Assembly: GCA_035263865.1 (NCBI GenBank)
Contig: DATFQX010000509.1
Span: 1 to 64,000, forward strand
Origin: VAZQ01 sp035263865
GTDB lineage: Bacteria; Pseudomonadota; Alphaproteobacteria; Rhizobiales; Xanthobacteraceae
Direction of reading: 5' to 3'
Length of the DNA stretch: 64,000 bases
Shown here: in pieces, positions 55,007-64,000 of the stretch
Layout: each line of letters starts with the position of its first letter
Position numbering within the stretch: the stretch's first letter is position 1
Translations under genes and position numbers: made by a program
The notes under the pieces: generated by a model
Databases searched by the model: none
Seen by the model: only the letters and a program-made list of their open reading frames with translations
What the model was told of the DNA's origin: nothing

Positions 55007-55891
55007 TTACGCGCCGGTTATCTCGGCCAAGGTGTTGCCCAAACGCGCCGGGGAGGCCGCGACCTTGATGCCGGCAGCCTCCATGGCCGCAATTTTGCTT
55101 TCGGCGTCGCCCGAGCCACCGGAGATAATGGCCCCGGCATGGCCCATGCGCCGGCCTGGCGGCGCGGTGCGACCGGCGATGAACCCCACCATGGGCTTTT
55201 TCCGGCCGCGTTTGGCTTCGTCGGCGATGAATTGAGCGGCGTCTTCCTCGGCCGAGCCACCAATCTCACCAATCATGACGATCACCTCGGTCGATTTGTC
55301 GGCCAAGAACATCGCCAGCACGTCGATGAACTCGGTGCCCTTGACAGGGTCACCGCCGATTCCCACGGCGGTCGTCTGACCGAGCCCTTCGCCGGTCGTC
55401 TGATAGACCGCTTCATAGGTGAGCGTGCCCGAGCGCGACACAATGCCAACCTTGCCGGGCGCGAAGATGCTTCCTGGCATGATACCGATCTTGCATTCGC
55501 CCGCGGTCATTACGCCGGGGCAGTTCGGCCCGATCAGCCGGGACTTCCCCGCAGCGAGCGCACGCTTGACCTTCACCATATCGAGCACAGGAATGCCCTC
55601 GGTGATGCACACGATGAGAGGGATTTCTGCCGCGATCGATTCGCAAATCGCGTCCGCCGCCCCGGCCGGGGGAACGTAGATGACGCTCGCGTCGCAATCC
55701 GTTCGCTCCTTCGCTTCCGCCACCGTATCGAACACAGGCAGGCCGAGATGACTCGTGCCGCCTTTGCCTGGTGACGTGCCGCCGACCATCTTGGTGCCGT
55801 AGGCGATCGCCTGCTCGGAATGGAACGTGCCGTTCTTGCCCGTGAAGCCTTGGCAGATGACCTTTGTGTTCTTGTCGATCAGGACGGACAT
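55007..55891 (-). CDS. sucD: Succinyl-CoA synthetase alpha subunit
   Basis: A 294-residue CoA-binding subunit. ICQGFTGKNGTFHSEQAI at the start, GPNCPGVMTAGECKIGI in the middle and the phosphohistidine in GRTAPPGRRMGHAGAIISGG are diagnostic. With SucC it makes succinate and NTP from succinyl-CoA. It is 97 nt behind sucC. The next functional gene of the cluster, sucA, lies beyond the porin remnant. Confidence 0.98.
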   Translation of the reverse strand: MSVLIDKNTKVICQGFTGKNGTFHSEQAIAYGTKMVGGTSPGKGGTSHLGLPVFDTVAEAKERTDCDASVIYVPPAGAADAICESIAAEIPLIVCITEGIPVLDMVKVKRALAAGKSRLIGPNCPGVMTAGECKIGIMPGSIFAPGKVGIVSRSGTLTYEAVYQTTGEGLGQTTAVGIGGDPVKGTEFIDVLAMFLADKSTEVIVMIGEIGGSAEEDAAQFIADEAKRGRKKPMVGFIAGRTAPPGRRMGHAGAIISGGSGDAESKIAAMEAAGIKVAASPARLGNTLAEITGA

Positions 55892-55988
55892 GGACTCTTG
55901 TCTCAGCGGTGCGGTTCAGCAGCTGCGTGTGCACTTGAAGAGGAACTGAAACGAGAAGGAGAAACGACACCTCGATCGACCGTCATCG

Positions 55989-57152
55989 TCAACCTCCGAC
56001 TGCCTTGACGATCTTCTGGGCGGCGTCGTCAAGATCGTCGGCAGAGGTGACGTTGAGGTTGGATTTCGCGATGATTGTTTTGCCAAGCTCCACGTTCGTT
56101 CCTTCGAGCCGCACGACGAGTGGCACCCGCAGGCCCACCTCCTTCACCGCCGCAACCACGCCTTCGGCGATGACATCGCATTTCATGATGCCCCCGAAAA
56201 TGTTGACCAGAATGCCCTGAACCTTGGGATCGGCTGTGATGATCTTGAAGGCGGCAGCAACTTTCTCTTTGCTCGCGCCGCCGCCCACGTCGAGAAAGTT
56301 CGCGGGCGCCTTGCCATAAAGCTTGATGATGTCCATCGTTGCCATGGCGAGACCGGCACCGTTGACCATACAGCCAATCGTGCCGTCGAGCGCGATGTAA
56401 TTGAGATCGTATTTCGAAGCTTCGGTTTCCTTTTCATCCTCCTCTGTGAGATCGCGCAGCGCCACGATCTCGGGATGGCGGTAAAGGGCGTTATCGTCGA
56501 AACTGATCTTGGCATCCAGGCAGACGAGTTCTTTCCCTTTGGTGACGACGAGTGGGTTGATCTCGAGCAGACTCATGTCTTTAGCAGTGAACGCGGCGTA
56601 GAGCTGTGCTGCGAGTCTTTCGGCCCGCTTGGCGAGATCATCCTGCAGTCCAAGCGCCTGCGCTACGCGCCGTCCGTGATGCGGCATGATTCCAGTCGCC
56701 GGATCGACGGTGAACGTTACGATCTGTTCGGGGCTGACGCGCGCGACCTCCTCGATGTCCATGCCGCCAGCGGTCGAGACCACGAACGCAATGCGCGAGC
56801 TCTCGCGGTCGACCAGTGCCGACAGATAGAACTCGCGCTCGATGGCTGAACCCTCCTCGATATAGAGGCGGTGAACCTGCTTGCCATGCGGACCGGTTTG
56901 GTGCGTGACGAGCACTGCCCCGAGCAGGCGCTTGGCCTCCTTGCGCACGTCCTCCTTCGATTTGACCACCTTGACCCCGCCGGCCTTGCCGCGCCCACCG
57001 GCGTGGATCTGTGCCTTGACCACGAGCACCGGCGCGTCAAGATCGTGCGCGGCCTTGACCGCTTCTTCGACTGAAAAGGCGGCTTGCCCGCGCGGCACCG
57101 GGACGCCGAATTCGCGCAGCACCGCTTTGGCTTGGTATTCGTGAATGTTCAT
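55989..57152 (-). CDS. sucC: Succinyl-CoA synthetase beta subunit
   Basis: A 387-residue ATP-grasp subunit. MNIHEYQAKAVLREFGVPVP is the family beginning; KAQIHAGGRGKAGGVK binds nucleotide; LLEINPLVVTK and NGAGLAMATMDIIK follow, and FGGIMKCDVIAEGV is near the C-terminus. It is 79 nt behind mdh and 97 nt before sucD. Confidence 0.98.
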   Translation of the reverse strand: MNIHEYQAKAVLREFGVPVPRGQAAFSVEEAVKAAHDLDAPVLVVKAQIHAGGRGKAGGVKVVKSKEDVRKEAKRLLGAVLVTHQTGPHGKQVHRLYIEEGSAIEREFYLSALVDRESSRIAFVVSTAGGMDIEEVARVSPEQIVTFTVDPATGIMPHHGRRVAQALGLQDDLAKRAERLAAQLYAAFTAKDMSLLEINPLVVTKGKELVCLDAKISFDDNALYRHPEIVALRDLTEEDEKETEASKYDLNYIALDGTIGCMVNGAGLAMATMDIIKLYGKAPANFLDVGGGASKEKVAAAFKIITADPKVQGILVNIFGGIMKCDVIAEGVVAAVKEVGLRVPLVVRLEGTNVELGKTIIAKSNLNVTSADDLDDAAQKIVKAVGG

Positions 57153-57231
57153 GCGGACCTGTTGCAGGCTCCGCAGACGACATTACCTCGCAAGCACGTC
57201 GTGCTGGGCTTCGCCAACGGCATGAGCACCT

Positions 57232-58197
57232 TCACTTCGCTAGATTTGGCGCGATTTTCTTGCAAGCCTCGACCAGCGTTGCAACGGCCTCGGCCGATTG
57301 TTCGAACATGCCACGTTCGTCGCCGTTCAATTGAATCTCGACGACGCGCTCGACGCCTTTCGTGCCGATCACCGCGGGCACGCCGACGTACAGATTTTTG
57401 ATCCCATATTCGCCGTTGAGATAAGCCGCACAGGGGAGCACGCGCTTCTTGTCTCTGAGGAAGCTCTCCGCCATGGCAGTGGCCGAGGCAGCCGGCGCGT
57501 AGTAGGCGGAGCCGCTCTTGAGCAGGTTGACAATCTCGGCACCGCCGTCGCGCGTGCGTTTGACGATCTCGTCGAGCCTCGCTTGCGTGGTCCACTTCAT
57601 CTTGACGAGATCGGGCAGCGGAATGCCGGCGACCGTGGAATAGCGAATCAGCGGCACCATGCTGTCACCATGACCGCCAAGTACAAACGCAGTCACATCC
57701 TCGACCGAGACGTTGAACTCATCAGCAAGAAAAAATCGAAAGCGGGCGCTATCGAGCACGCCGGCCATGCCGACCACCATATGCGTGGGCAAACCACAGG
57801 CTTTTTGCAGCGCCCACACCATGGCGTCGAGTGGATTCGTGATGCAGATCACGAAGGCACCGGGCGCATATTTCCTAATGCCGGCGCCCACCTGCTCCAT
57901 CACCTTGAGGTTGATGCCAAGAAGATCGTCGCGACTCATCCCCGGCTTGCGCGGCACGCCGGCGGTGACGATACAGACGCTGGCGCCATCGATGGCGTCG
58001 TAGGAATTGGTGCCGGCGAAATGCGCATCGAAGCCCTCGACCGGCGAGGACTCTATGAGATCGAGGGCCTTCCCCTGAGGAATACCTTCGGCGACGTCAA
58101 ACAACACAACGTCGCCGAGCTCTTTTAGGCCCATGAGGTGGGCGAGCGTGCCGCCGATCTGGCCGGCACCGATCAACGCGATCCTGGGACGTGCCAT
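57232..58197 (-). CDS. mdh: Malate dehydrogenase
   Basis: A 321-residue NAD-dependent, LDH-like malate dehydrogenase. The Rossmann motif is ALIGAGQIGGTLAHL, the substrate-binding Arg loop is GVPRKPGMSRDDLL, and the catalytic His is in VLGGHGDSMVPL. It produces oxaloacetate. The frame is open to 58275, but MARPRIAL at 58197 is the family start. It opens the mdh-sucC-sucD block; no clear ribosome site is seen. Confidence 0.97.
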   Translation of the reverse strand: MARPRIALIGAGQIGGTLAHLMGLKELGDVVLFDVAEGIPQGKALDLIESSPVEGFDAHFAGTNSYDAIDGASVCIVTAGVPRKPGMSRDDLLGINLKVMEQVGAGIRKYAPGAFVICITNPLDAMVWALQKACGLPTHMVVGMAGVLDSARFRFFLADEFNVSVEDVTAFVLGGHGDSMVPLIRYSTVAGIPLPDLVKMKWTTQARLDEIVKRTRDGGAEIVNLLKSGSAYYAPAASATAMAESFLRDKKRVLPCAAYLNGEYGIKNLYVGVPAVIGTKGVERVVEIQLNGDERGMFEQSAEAVATLVEACKKIAPNLAK

Positions 58198-58323
58198 GCG
58201 GGGGAGAAACCTCAGATCGGGGGCGGCGGAAGCCCGCCGAAATCGGTCATAGACCGTTTCCGGCCTGCCATTCAAGTCGCTCGCCGGCTACGCCAGCGTC
58301 AACGCGAATGAAGCGAAATCGCA

Positions 58324-59496
58324 TCATGTCTCCACCAGGCCTTCGATGGATCCCGAGGCGACTGCATGGCCGCGCCCGTGCGGCAAAGCAAGATAAGCCT
58401 GCGAGCGCATCTCGATCATCCGGGAGGCGGTACGCTTGAACTGGCTCGCCTCAAAACCTTCGTTCGCGCAATAAAGCGCGCCGGGTTCAGCTTCCGCCGA
58501 AGCAACGAGTTTCACCGCGTTGTCGTAGAACGTGTCGATCAGGATGATGAAACGCTTGGCCTCGTTGCGCCGGTCGTAATCCATGGCCGCGACACGATCG
58601 AGCACAACCGTATGGTATTGACGCGCGATCTTGAGATAGTCGGCGGCGGCGAATGCTTGCTGACACAGATCCGCAAACGAGAACCGCGCCACTCCCATGC
58701 TCGCGCACGGCACGCGGATAGTGTGCCCCTTCACCACCAGGTCCTGCGGTTCGCCCGGGTGCCCCGCGGTCAACCGCCGCCACGCTTCGTCGAGGGCGGC
58801 TTGCGCTGAGCGATTGGCAGGAACATACCAAACCGGCACGCCAGCAAGCTTTTCCAACCGGAAGTCGGTACGCGCATCGAGCGATCTGATTTCCAAATGC
58901 TCTTCGATGAGCTCAATGGACGGCAAGAAAAGCGCACGGTTGAGGCCGTCCTTGTAGAGCTCGCTCGGCGGCACGTTCGAAGTTGCGACCACGATCACGC
59001 CGAGCGCGAACAGCTGTTTGAACAGTCGACCAAGAATCATCGCATCGGCAATATCGGTGACGTGGAATTCATCGAAGCAAAGAAGCCGCGTCTCCTGCGC
59101 GATGGCCGCAGCGACGAGCCCGATCGGATCCTCCGCGCTGATTTCACCGAGCTTGGCCTTCTGCCGCAGCGCGTGGACGCGCTCGTGCACCTCGCCCATG
59201 AATTCGTGGAAATGGACGCGCCGCTTGCGCACCACTCGTGATGCTGCGAAGAACATGTCCATCAGCATGGTCTTGCCGCGACCAACATCGCCGAAGATGT
59301 AAAGGCCCTTGATCGGCTCAGCCTCGCGCGATCCAAACAGCCAGCCCAGCGAGGACGACTTGCGCGCGAGCCGCCGCTCGGCAAGCTCGTTTTCGAGCTG
59401 CGCGAGGCGATCAACGATCGCCTGCTGGGCATCGTCGCGTTCGATCTTTCCAGCGGCTACTTGCGCCGCATACTGCGCCGAGACGGAAGCGGACAT
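58324..59496 (-). CDS. zapE: ZapE/AFG1-like ATPase (cell division)
   Basis: A 390-residue AAA-type ATPase. Walker A is GDVGRGKTMLMDMFF near residue 80, Walker B is LLCFDEFHVTDIADAM, the sensor is VIVVATSNVPP, and NGLNRALFLPSI-type sequence (KDGLNRALFLPSI) follows. ZapE helps Z-ring constriction under stress in E. coli; AFG1 relatives act in mitochondrial proteostasis. It lies 126 nt ahead of mdh in the same direction, which is a common order in alphaproteobacteria. Confidence 0.92.
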   Translation of the reverse strand: MSASVSAQYAAQVAAGKIERDDAQQAIVDRLAQLENELAERRLARKSSSLGWLFGSREAEPIKGLYIFGDVGRGKTMLMDMFFAASRVVRKRRVHFHEFMGEVHERVHALRQKAKLGEISAEDPIGLVAAAIAQETRLLCFDEFHVTDIADAMILGRLFKQLFALGVIVVATSNVPPSELYKDGLNRALFLPSIELIEEHLEIRSLDARTDFRLEKLAGVPVWYVPANRSAQAALDEAWRRLTAGHPGEPQDLVVKGHTIRVPCASMGVARFSFADLCQQAFAAADYLKIARQYHTVVLDRVAAMDYDRRNEAKRFIILIDTFYDNAVKLVASAEAEPGALYCANEGFEASQFKRTASRMIEMRSQAYLALPHGRGHAVASGSIEGLVET

Positions 59497-59947
59497 GAGG
59501 TTAATGCTGCGTTGAGGGGCTGCGACGAATAGCGAGCTTGCAGCACCAGCCGCAAGCCGCTTCGCGAGGCCGCATCATTGCGCGGTGGTGGTTGCGCGAG
59601 GCTCCCAGCACAAGGGCCTCGGCCTCAAAGCTTCTCCAAAAAATGGCTCGTGAACCGCGTGGCGTCTGCGCCGACCGCGGCGAAAGGCAGAGCCGATGAG
59701 CAGACTTGCCGGTCCTAAGGGCCTTCCGGCCGCCAGACTTACAGGAGCAGGGATCGCCCGCATGCTGCATCGCGGTACCGAGCCACCGGGCAACGACCGC
59801 AGCTCGAAGTTCCGCATGCCTGGCATGCTGATTTAAGCGGCAAAATCAGTAACTTGATCGTGATCCCCGCACCCACTCGATCCTTGTTCCGTCCATAGTG
59901 CATTGCAATATTCCAAGTTGATTCGCAATCACCCAAGGAAATGGCTG
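59497..59947. other. Intergenic region without a clear gene
   Basis: About 450 nt between the divergent zapE and GNAT genes. The part from 59830 on is less GC-rich and probably holds the GNAT promoter. A 24-codon frame at 59762-59836 with AGGGA ahead of it is possible but not supported by any likeness. No RNA gene was recognised. Confidence 0.4.
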
Positions 59948-60523
59948 ATGCACGATCCGCTACCCCGTGGCGGCCTGATCCGCAAGCTGTGGATCGGGGA
60001 GGCTGGCCTCTACCGCGACCACCTATCGCGGCTTGATCCCGCCAGCCGCCGCAATCGCTTTGCCGGCGCGGTTTCGGACCAATTCGTGCGCGACTATGCC
60101 GAGCTTTCATTCGGAATTGACGCGCTGATTCATGGTTTCTTCGTCGACGGCACTTTGCGTGGTGCTGCGGAACTGCGGCCAATCGGAGGACCCCTGACGC
60201 GAGAGGCCGAGGCGGCATTCTCGATCGAGAAGCCGTGGCAGAGCCACGGCGTGGGGTCCGCGCTGCTCGAGCGCACGCTGCTGGCGGCGCGCAATCGTGG
60301 CCTCAAATTTCTGCAGATGGCCTGTCTCGCCGACAACAAGCGCATGCAGCAGCTCGCCCGCAAGTATGACGCCGAGCTCAGCTTCGATTTTTTCAGCGTC
60401 GTTGGCGAGGTTGCAGCGCCGCGCCCGACCCCGCTCTCTATGATGCGTGAGATCCTCGCCGACGGTCACGGCTTTGCGACCGCCATCTTCGACGTGCACT
60501 CAAGACTGCTCAAACCGGTGTGA
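59948..60523 (+). CDS. GNAT-family N-acetyltransferase
   Basis: A 191-residue acetyltransferase. The acetyl-CoA loop is PWQSHGVGSALLERTLL at about 100-116, and LKFLQMACLADNKRMQQLA forms the following strand and helix. Lack of a further motif leaves the substrate open; related alphaproteobacterial genes lie near stress genes. ATG 59948 stands 8 nt behind AAGGAA; the frame upstream begins with a TTG at 59903. Confidence 0.82.
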   Translation: MHDPLPRGGLIRKLWIGEAGLYRDHLSRLDPASRRNRFAGAVSDQFVRDYAELSFGIDALIHGFFVDGTLRGAAELRPIGGPLTREAEAAFSIEKPWQSHGVGSALLERTLLAARNRGLKFLQMACLADNKRMQQLARKYDAELSFDFFSVVGEVAAPRPTPLSMMREILADGHGFATAIFDVHSRLLKPV

Positions 60524-60551
60524 TTCGCAACCCGCCCGCAAAGACGGCGCG

Positions 60552-61088
60552 TCAGGCCGCCAACGGATAGGCGGCTTCAACTACGTACGGGCCGCCGCCG
60601 ACCGAGGCACGCGACGAGAACAACACAAACCTCGAGACTTTGAACGGCGAGGAGCGAAACGGTGCACGCAGCGCCAGATAGTCCGCAACCTGCCGGCTCG
60701 AGGATTCGCGCAGGCGCGCGAGCGACACATGTGGCGTATATTTGCGGCCCTCGGGCTCAAGCCCCACGCGCTGCATCAGCCGCTCGTGCTCGGCCTGCAG
60801 TTCCATCAGGGCCTGCGCCGGGCCAAGCGTTGCGACGATCTGGCGCGGCTTGCGCCCGCCGAACGATTTAAGATCGTCGATGCGCAATTCGAATGACTCG
60901 CGGCGCACGCGCCCCAGCATGGATGCGATCTCGTGCGCAATGACGTCATCGACGTCGCCGATGAAACGCAAGGTTACGTGATAATTTTCAGGATCGAGCC
61001 AGCGTGCGCCCGGCAACCCGCCACGCAGCATGGACAACGACTGGCTCACCTCGGCGGGAATTTCGAGACCTGTGAAGAGACGCGGCAT
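60552..61088 (-). CDS. thpR: RNA 2',3'-cyclic phosphodiesterase (2H family)
   Basis: A 178-residue 2H phosphoesterase. Two catalytic motifs are seen: YHVTLRFIGDV (HxT) near residue 36 and YTPHVSLARL (HxS) near 120. ThpR opens 2',3'-cyclic phosphates on RNA or nucleotides and was first described as a tRNA ligase. MPRLFTGLEIP at 61088 is the family start; a TTG at 61103 is an alternative. Confidence 0.9.
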   Translation of the reverse strand: MPRLFTGLEIPAEVSQSLSMLRGGLPGARWLDPENYHVTLRFIGDVDDVIAHEIASMLGRVRRESFELRIDDLKSFGGRKPRQIVATLGPAQALMELQAEHERLMQRVGLEPEGRKYTPHVSLARLRESSSRQVADYLALRAPFRSSPFKVSRFVLFSSRASVGGGPYVVEAAYPLAA

Positions 61089-61157
61089 GGGGGGAGGCTG
61101 CAATGCTGGCTGTGCATATATGACAAGTCGGAAAGATTCGCACGTCCCATGCGGTGC

Positions 61158-61886
61158 TCACATCGCCCCTCTGCTGCGGACTTGCCGGACCAGTTCTTCT
61201 ACCTTGGGCAGAATGCGCGCAACGATCGCATCGACGCCTGCGGCGCTCGGATGAAGTCCATCGCCCTGATTGAGCGAGCCCTCGCCAGCAACGCCGTCGA
61301 GGAAAAAGGGGTAGAGCAGGAGGTCGTAACGCCGGGCCAGCTCGGGATAGATGGCATCGAAATCGCGCCTATAAGCACCATCGAAATTGGCCGCCGCCCG
61401 CATGCCGGCGAGCAGCACCGCGACGCGCCGTTGCGTGAGGCGACGCACGATCTCTTCGAGGGCGCGCCGCGTGACCTGAGGATCTGTGCCGCGTAGCATG
61501 TCATTGGCGCCGAGTTCGAGGATGACGGCGTCTGTTCCCTCCGGAACCGACCAGTCCAGGCGGGCAAGCCCCCCAGAGGCCGTATCGCCGGACACGCCCG
61601 CATTGGTGACCTCGGCGGCGAGGCCTTTGGCCTTGAGGGCGCCTTCAAGCTTCGCAGGGAAAGCTCCATCAGCCGGCAGACCAAAGCCCGCGGTGAGGGA
61701 ATCGCCCAGGACCACGATCCGCACCGGCCGATCAGCGGCTGCGACCGCTGGCGCGCGCAGAGGCACTGCGAACGCGAGCGCTGCCGCCAGCAGCGCAACC
61801 GCCTGGACCGGCGCTGCGTAACTCGCATATGACCGAAGCAATGCCGGCGGGCCTACAATCGAAGGCAGCAACGAGCATCGCAACAT
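61158..61886 (-). CDS. tesA: Arylesterase/TesA-like SGNH hydrolase
   Basis: A 242-residue periplasmic SGNH esterase. A signal peptide covers about 1-51. Ser63 is in block I (VVLGDSLTAGFG), Gly in GVSGDTASGG, Asn in LGANDMLRG, and Asp209/His212 in DGLHPSA. It hydrolyses acyl esters or thioesters. GGAGG lies 8 nt before the ATG at 61886. Its start overlaps, on the opposite strand, the start of the ABC ATPase gene; the divergent TesA/YbbA arrangement is widespread. Confidence 0.9.
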   Translation of the reverse strand: MLRCSLLPSIVGPPALLRSYASYAAPVQAVALLAAALAFAVPLRAPAVAAADRPVRIVVLGDSLTAGFGLPADGAFPAKLEGALKAKGLAAEVTNAGVSGDTASGGLARLDWSVPEGTDAVILELGANDMLRGTDPQVTRRALEEIVRRLTQRRVAVLLAGMRAAANFDGAYRRDFDAIYPELARRYDLLLYPFFLDGVAGEGSLNQGDGLHPSAAGVDAIVARILPKVEELVRQVRSRGAM

Positions 61887-62613
61887 GCAGGACACCTCCG
61901 GGTCAGAGCACGAACAGCCGGCGGTCGCGCTCAGCGGGATCAATCTTTCGCTCGGGCGGGGCGCGGCCCGTGTTCATATCCTCAAAGACCTAAATCTGCA
62001 CGTACGGCGCGGCGAGGCCGTTGGCCTGGTCGGTCCTTCGGGATCGGGCAAGTCGACCTTGCTGATGGTCGCGGCCGGCTTGGAGCGCGCCGACACCGGC
62101 TCCGTCGTGATCGCGGGCAAAGCGCTCGGTCCGTTGGGCGAAGATGCGCTGGCACGTTTCCGTGGGCGCAATATCGGTATTGTTTTCCAGTCGTTTCATC
62201 TCATTCCCACAATGACGGCGCTGGAAAACGTCGCCGTGCCGCTGGAACTTGCCGGCCTCGACGATGCCCACGAGCTTGCCGCACGCGAGCTTGCCGCGGT
62301 TGGGCTGAGCGAGCGGCGAGGGCACTATCCGGCCGAGCTTTCCGGCGGCGAGCAGCAGCGCGTCGCGCTTGCCCGCGCGCTTGCACCAAACCCAGCCATT
62401 CTTCTCGCCGACGAGCCGACCGGCAACCTCGACGAGACCACCGGGGCGGAGATCATCGATTTGCTTTTTGCCGGCCACGAGCAACGCGGAACCACGCTCT
62501 TGCTCGTCACTCACGATCCGGCGCTCGCTGTGCGCTGCGACCGCATCGTGCGACTGCGCTCAGGCCGCATCGAAACTGTCGGACATCGCGCGCCGGCGGA
62601 GGTGAAGTCGTGA
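61885..62613 (+). CDS. ybbA: ABC transporter ATP-binding protein (YbbA/LolD-type)
   Basis: A 242-residue ATPase of the MacB/LolD class. Walker A is GPSGSGKSTLL, signature LSGGEQQRVALARAL, Walker B ILLADEPTGNLDE, and the switch His is in LVTHDPALA. It should pair with the FtsX-type permease 55 nt downstream in a mechanotransmitting, non-importing ABC system, perhaps linked with lipid or lysophospholipid handling beside the esterase. No strong ribosome site precedes the ATG. Confidence 0.9.
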   Translation: MQDTSGSEHEQPAVALSGINLSLGRGAARVHILKDLNLHVRRGEAVGLVGPSGSGKSTLLMVAAGLERADTGSVVIAGKALGPLGEDALARFRGRNIGIVFQSFHLIPTMTALENVAVPLELAGLDDAHELAARELAAVGLSERRGHYPAELSGGEQQRVALARALAPNPAILLADEPTGNLDETTGAEIIDLLFAGHEQRGTTLLLVTHDPALAVRCDRIVRLRSGRIETVGHRAPAEVKS

Positions 62614-62668
62614 CCCACAGCGGCCGCTTCTTCTTCATTACGGGAATGAATAGAGGGGTAGACCAACC

Positions 62669-64000
62669 GTGCAGCGAGAACCCCCAAGCGTGAGATCCCG
62701 CTCGTCATTTCCCCCACGGCACAGCCGTCTCCTGCCGCTGCGCTTTGCTGCGCGCGAATTGCGCGGCGGTTTGCGCGGATTCTACGTATTCATAGCCTGC
62801 ATCGGCCTGGGGGTCATGGCGATCGCCGGCGTGAATTCACTCGCGGCCGGCCTAGCAGAGGGGCTCGCACGCGAAGGCAGCATCATCCTCGGCGGCGACC
62901 TCGCGTTCACCCTCAGCATGCGCTCAGCGAACACCGAGGAGCGCGCATTTCTCGAGCGCCGAGGGCAGGTATCGCTCGCCGCCACGATGCGAGCTATGGC
63001 GCGCGCGCAAGATGGGCGCACAACACTGGTCGAAGTGAAGGCGGTCGATGGCGTTTACCCGCTCTACGGCACCGTCGCGCTCGACCCGCAACAGCCGCTC
63101 GCGCAGACGCTGGCATATCGGAACGGAGCCTTCGGTGCCGCCGCCGACGCCGGTTTGCTCGCCCGGCTCGATCTTGGGCCGGATGCCCGCGTCACACTCG
63201 GCTCCGCAATCATCGAGATTCGGGCCATTCTGACATCCGAACCTGACAAGCTTTCCGGCGGCATTGGCTTTGGTCCGCGCTTGCTCGTGAGCGAACAAGC
63301 ACTGCGAGCGAGTGGCCTGTTGCAGCCTGGAAGCGTCGTGCGCTGGCACTATCGCTTGCGCCTTCCCGACAATGACAGAACCGATACGGCGGTGCGCGCC
63401 GTGGCGGCCGCCGCGCGAACCGAGTTGCCCAAGGCTGGATGGGAATTGCGATCCCGCGCCAATGCCTCGCCCTCGCTCGAACAGAATGTCGAGCGCTTTA
63501 CACAATACCTCGTGTTGGTCGGCTTGACCGCTCTGCTGGTCGGAGGCGTCGGCGTTGCGAACGCGGTCAAAAGCCACGTCAATGGCCGGCGCGAGACCAT
63601 TGCCGTGCTCAAGGCGATGGGAGCTTCCGGCAGGCGCGTTTTCGCGATCTATCTCACCCAGGTGCTTGTGCTCGCCGGCCTTGGCGCGCTGCCGGGCCTC
63701 CTCATCGGCGCGGCTTTGCCATTTGTCACGGCATGGACTCTCGGCGCGAGATTGCCGTTGCCGCTCGCACCCACGCTGCATGCGGGCGACCTCGCGCTCG
63801 CCCTTGTTTATGGTCTCCTCATCGCCGCCGCTTTCGCCATCTGGCCACTGGGGCGCGCGCATGACGTGCCGGTCTCGGCACTTTTCCGTGACGAGGTCGC
63901 AAGCGATCGTCGCTGGCCTCGCCGCCCCTATGTCGTAGCAACGATTCTTCTTGGATGTACGCTCGCAATCCTCGCGATCGAGCTCGGTCATGATCGACGC
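62669..64000 (+). CDS. ybbP: FtsX/YbbP-type ABC permease, 5' part (runs off the window)
   Basis: The first 444 codons of a large permease that goes on beyond the right edge. After a basic start comes a first helix (GFYVFIACIGLGVMAIAGVN), then a periplasmic MacB_PCD-type domain with LSGGIGFGPRLLVSEQAL, then an FtsX domain from about residue 270 with YLVLVGLTALLVGGVGVANA and the coupling region GRRETIAVLKAMGASGRRVF. YbbP proteins have two such FtsX domains. GTG 62669 behind GAGGGG was taken; GTG 62690 is in the same frame. Confidence 0.88.
   Translation, partial: MQREPPSVRSRSSFPPRHSRLLPLRFAARELRGGLRGFYVFIACIGLGVMAIAGVNSLAAGLAEGLAREGSIILGGDLAFTLSMRSANTEERAFLERRGQVSLAATMRAMARAQDGRTTLVEVKAVDGVYPLYGTVALDPQQPLAQTLAYRNGAFGAAADAGLLARLDLGPDARVTLGSAIIEIRAILTSEPDKLSGGIGFGPRLLVSEQALRASGLLQPGSVVRWHYRLRLPDNDRTDTAVRAVAAAARTELPKAGWELRSRANASPSLEQNVERFTQYLVLVGLTALLVGGVGVANAVKSHVNGRRETIAVLKAMGASGRRVFAIYLTQVLVLAGLGALPGLLIGAALPFVTAWTLGARLPLPLAPTLHAGDLALALVYGLLIAAAFAIWPLGRAHDVPVSALFRDEVASDRRWPRRPYVVATILLGCTLAILAIELGHDRR

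Overview
The window is GC-rich, densely coded DNA with the gene content and gene order of an alphaproteobacterium, most likely a member of the Hyphomicrobiales related to Bradyrhizobium, Rhodopseudomonas or Xanthobacteraceae. The evidence is the mdh-sucC-sucD-sucA-sucB-lpd order, a five-gene F1-ATPase operon (atpH-A-G-D-C) without Fo genes, the proA-nadD-rsfS-rlmH-envC-ctpA-rppH block, the abundance of Bug/TRAP/ABC solute-uptake genes, and short palindromic and 7-bp-periodic repeats between genes. No rRNA, tRNA, CRISPR array, insertion sequence or phage gene was seen.

Left part, 1 to about 31.2 kb, is accessory and metabolic. It opens with the start of a sialidase-like/YVTN protein, a polysaccharide deacetylase, a large YfhO-type membrane protein, a Bug solute-binding protein with an alpha/beta hydrolase, a CAP-domain lipoprotein, an MFS exporter/importer paired with a TRAP-type binding protein that has no signal peptide, an M15-like peptidase and an acyl-CoA synthetase. 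A decayed hydrolase-cyclase gene follows, then an LLM flavin oxidoreductase facing a MarR regulator. From 14.6 to 26.9 kb there is a divergent pair of putative operons. Leftwards: a EutA-like reactivase with histidine-rich ends, a fused ABC permease, an ABC ATPase and a bicupin. Rightwards: a UbiD decarboxylase, a class II aldolase, a small protein, two cupins and a ThDP enzyme. Next to it are a signal-less ModA-like protein, an unknown 168-residue protein, an FAD oxidoreductase, a 3-hydroxyisobutyrate-dehydrogenase-like enzyme and an SDR. I read the pair as one uncharacterised uptake-and-degradation system for an organic acid, possibly aromatic; the substrate cannot be told from sequence.

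Right part, 31.2 to 64 kb, is mostly core genome: proline and NAD synthesis, ribosome silencing and 23S rRNA methylation, cell separation (EnvC, CtpA, ZapE), RNA 5'-end processing (RppH), F1-ATPase, replication restart (PriA), dimer resolution (XerC), the 2-oxoglutarate to oxaloacetate limb of the TCA cycle, and a TesA/YbbA/YbbP-type esterase and ABC exporter group that runs off the end. A frameshifted, signal-less Omp25/31-type porin remnant sits inside the TCA cluster between sucD and sucA.
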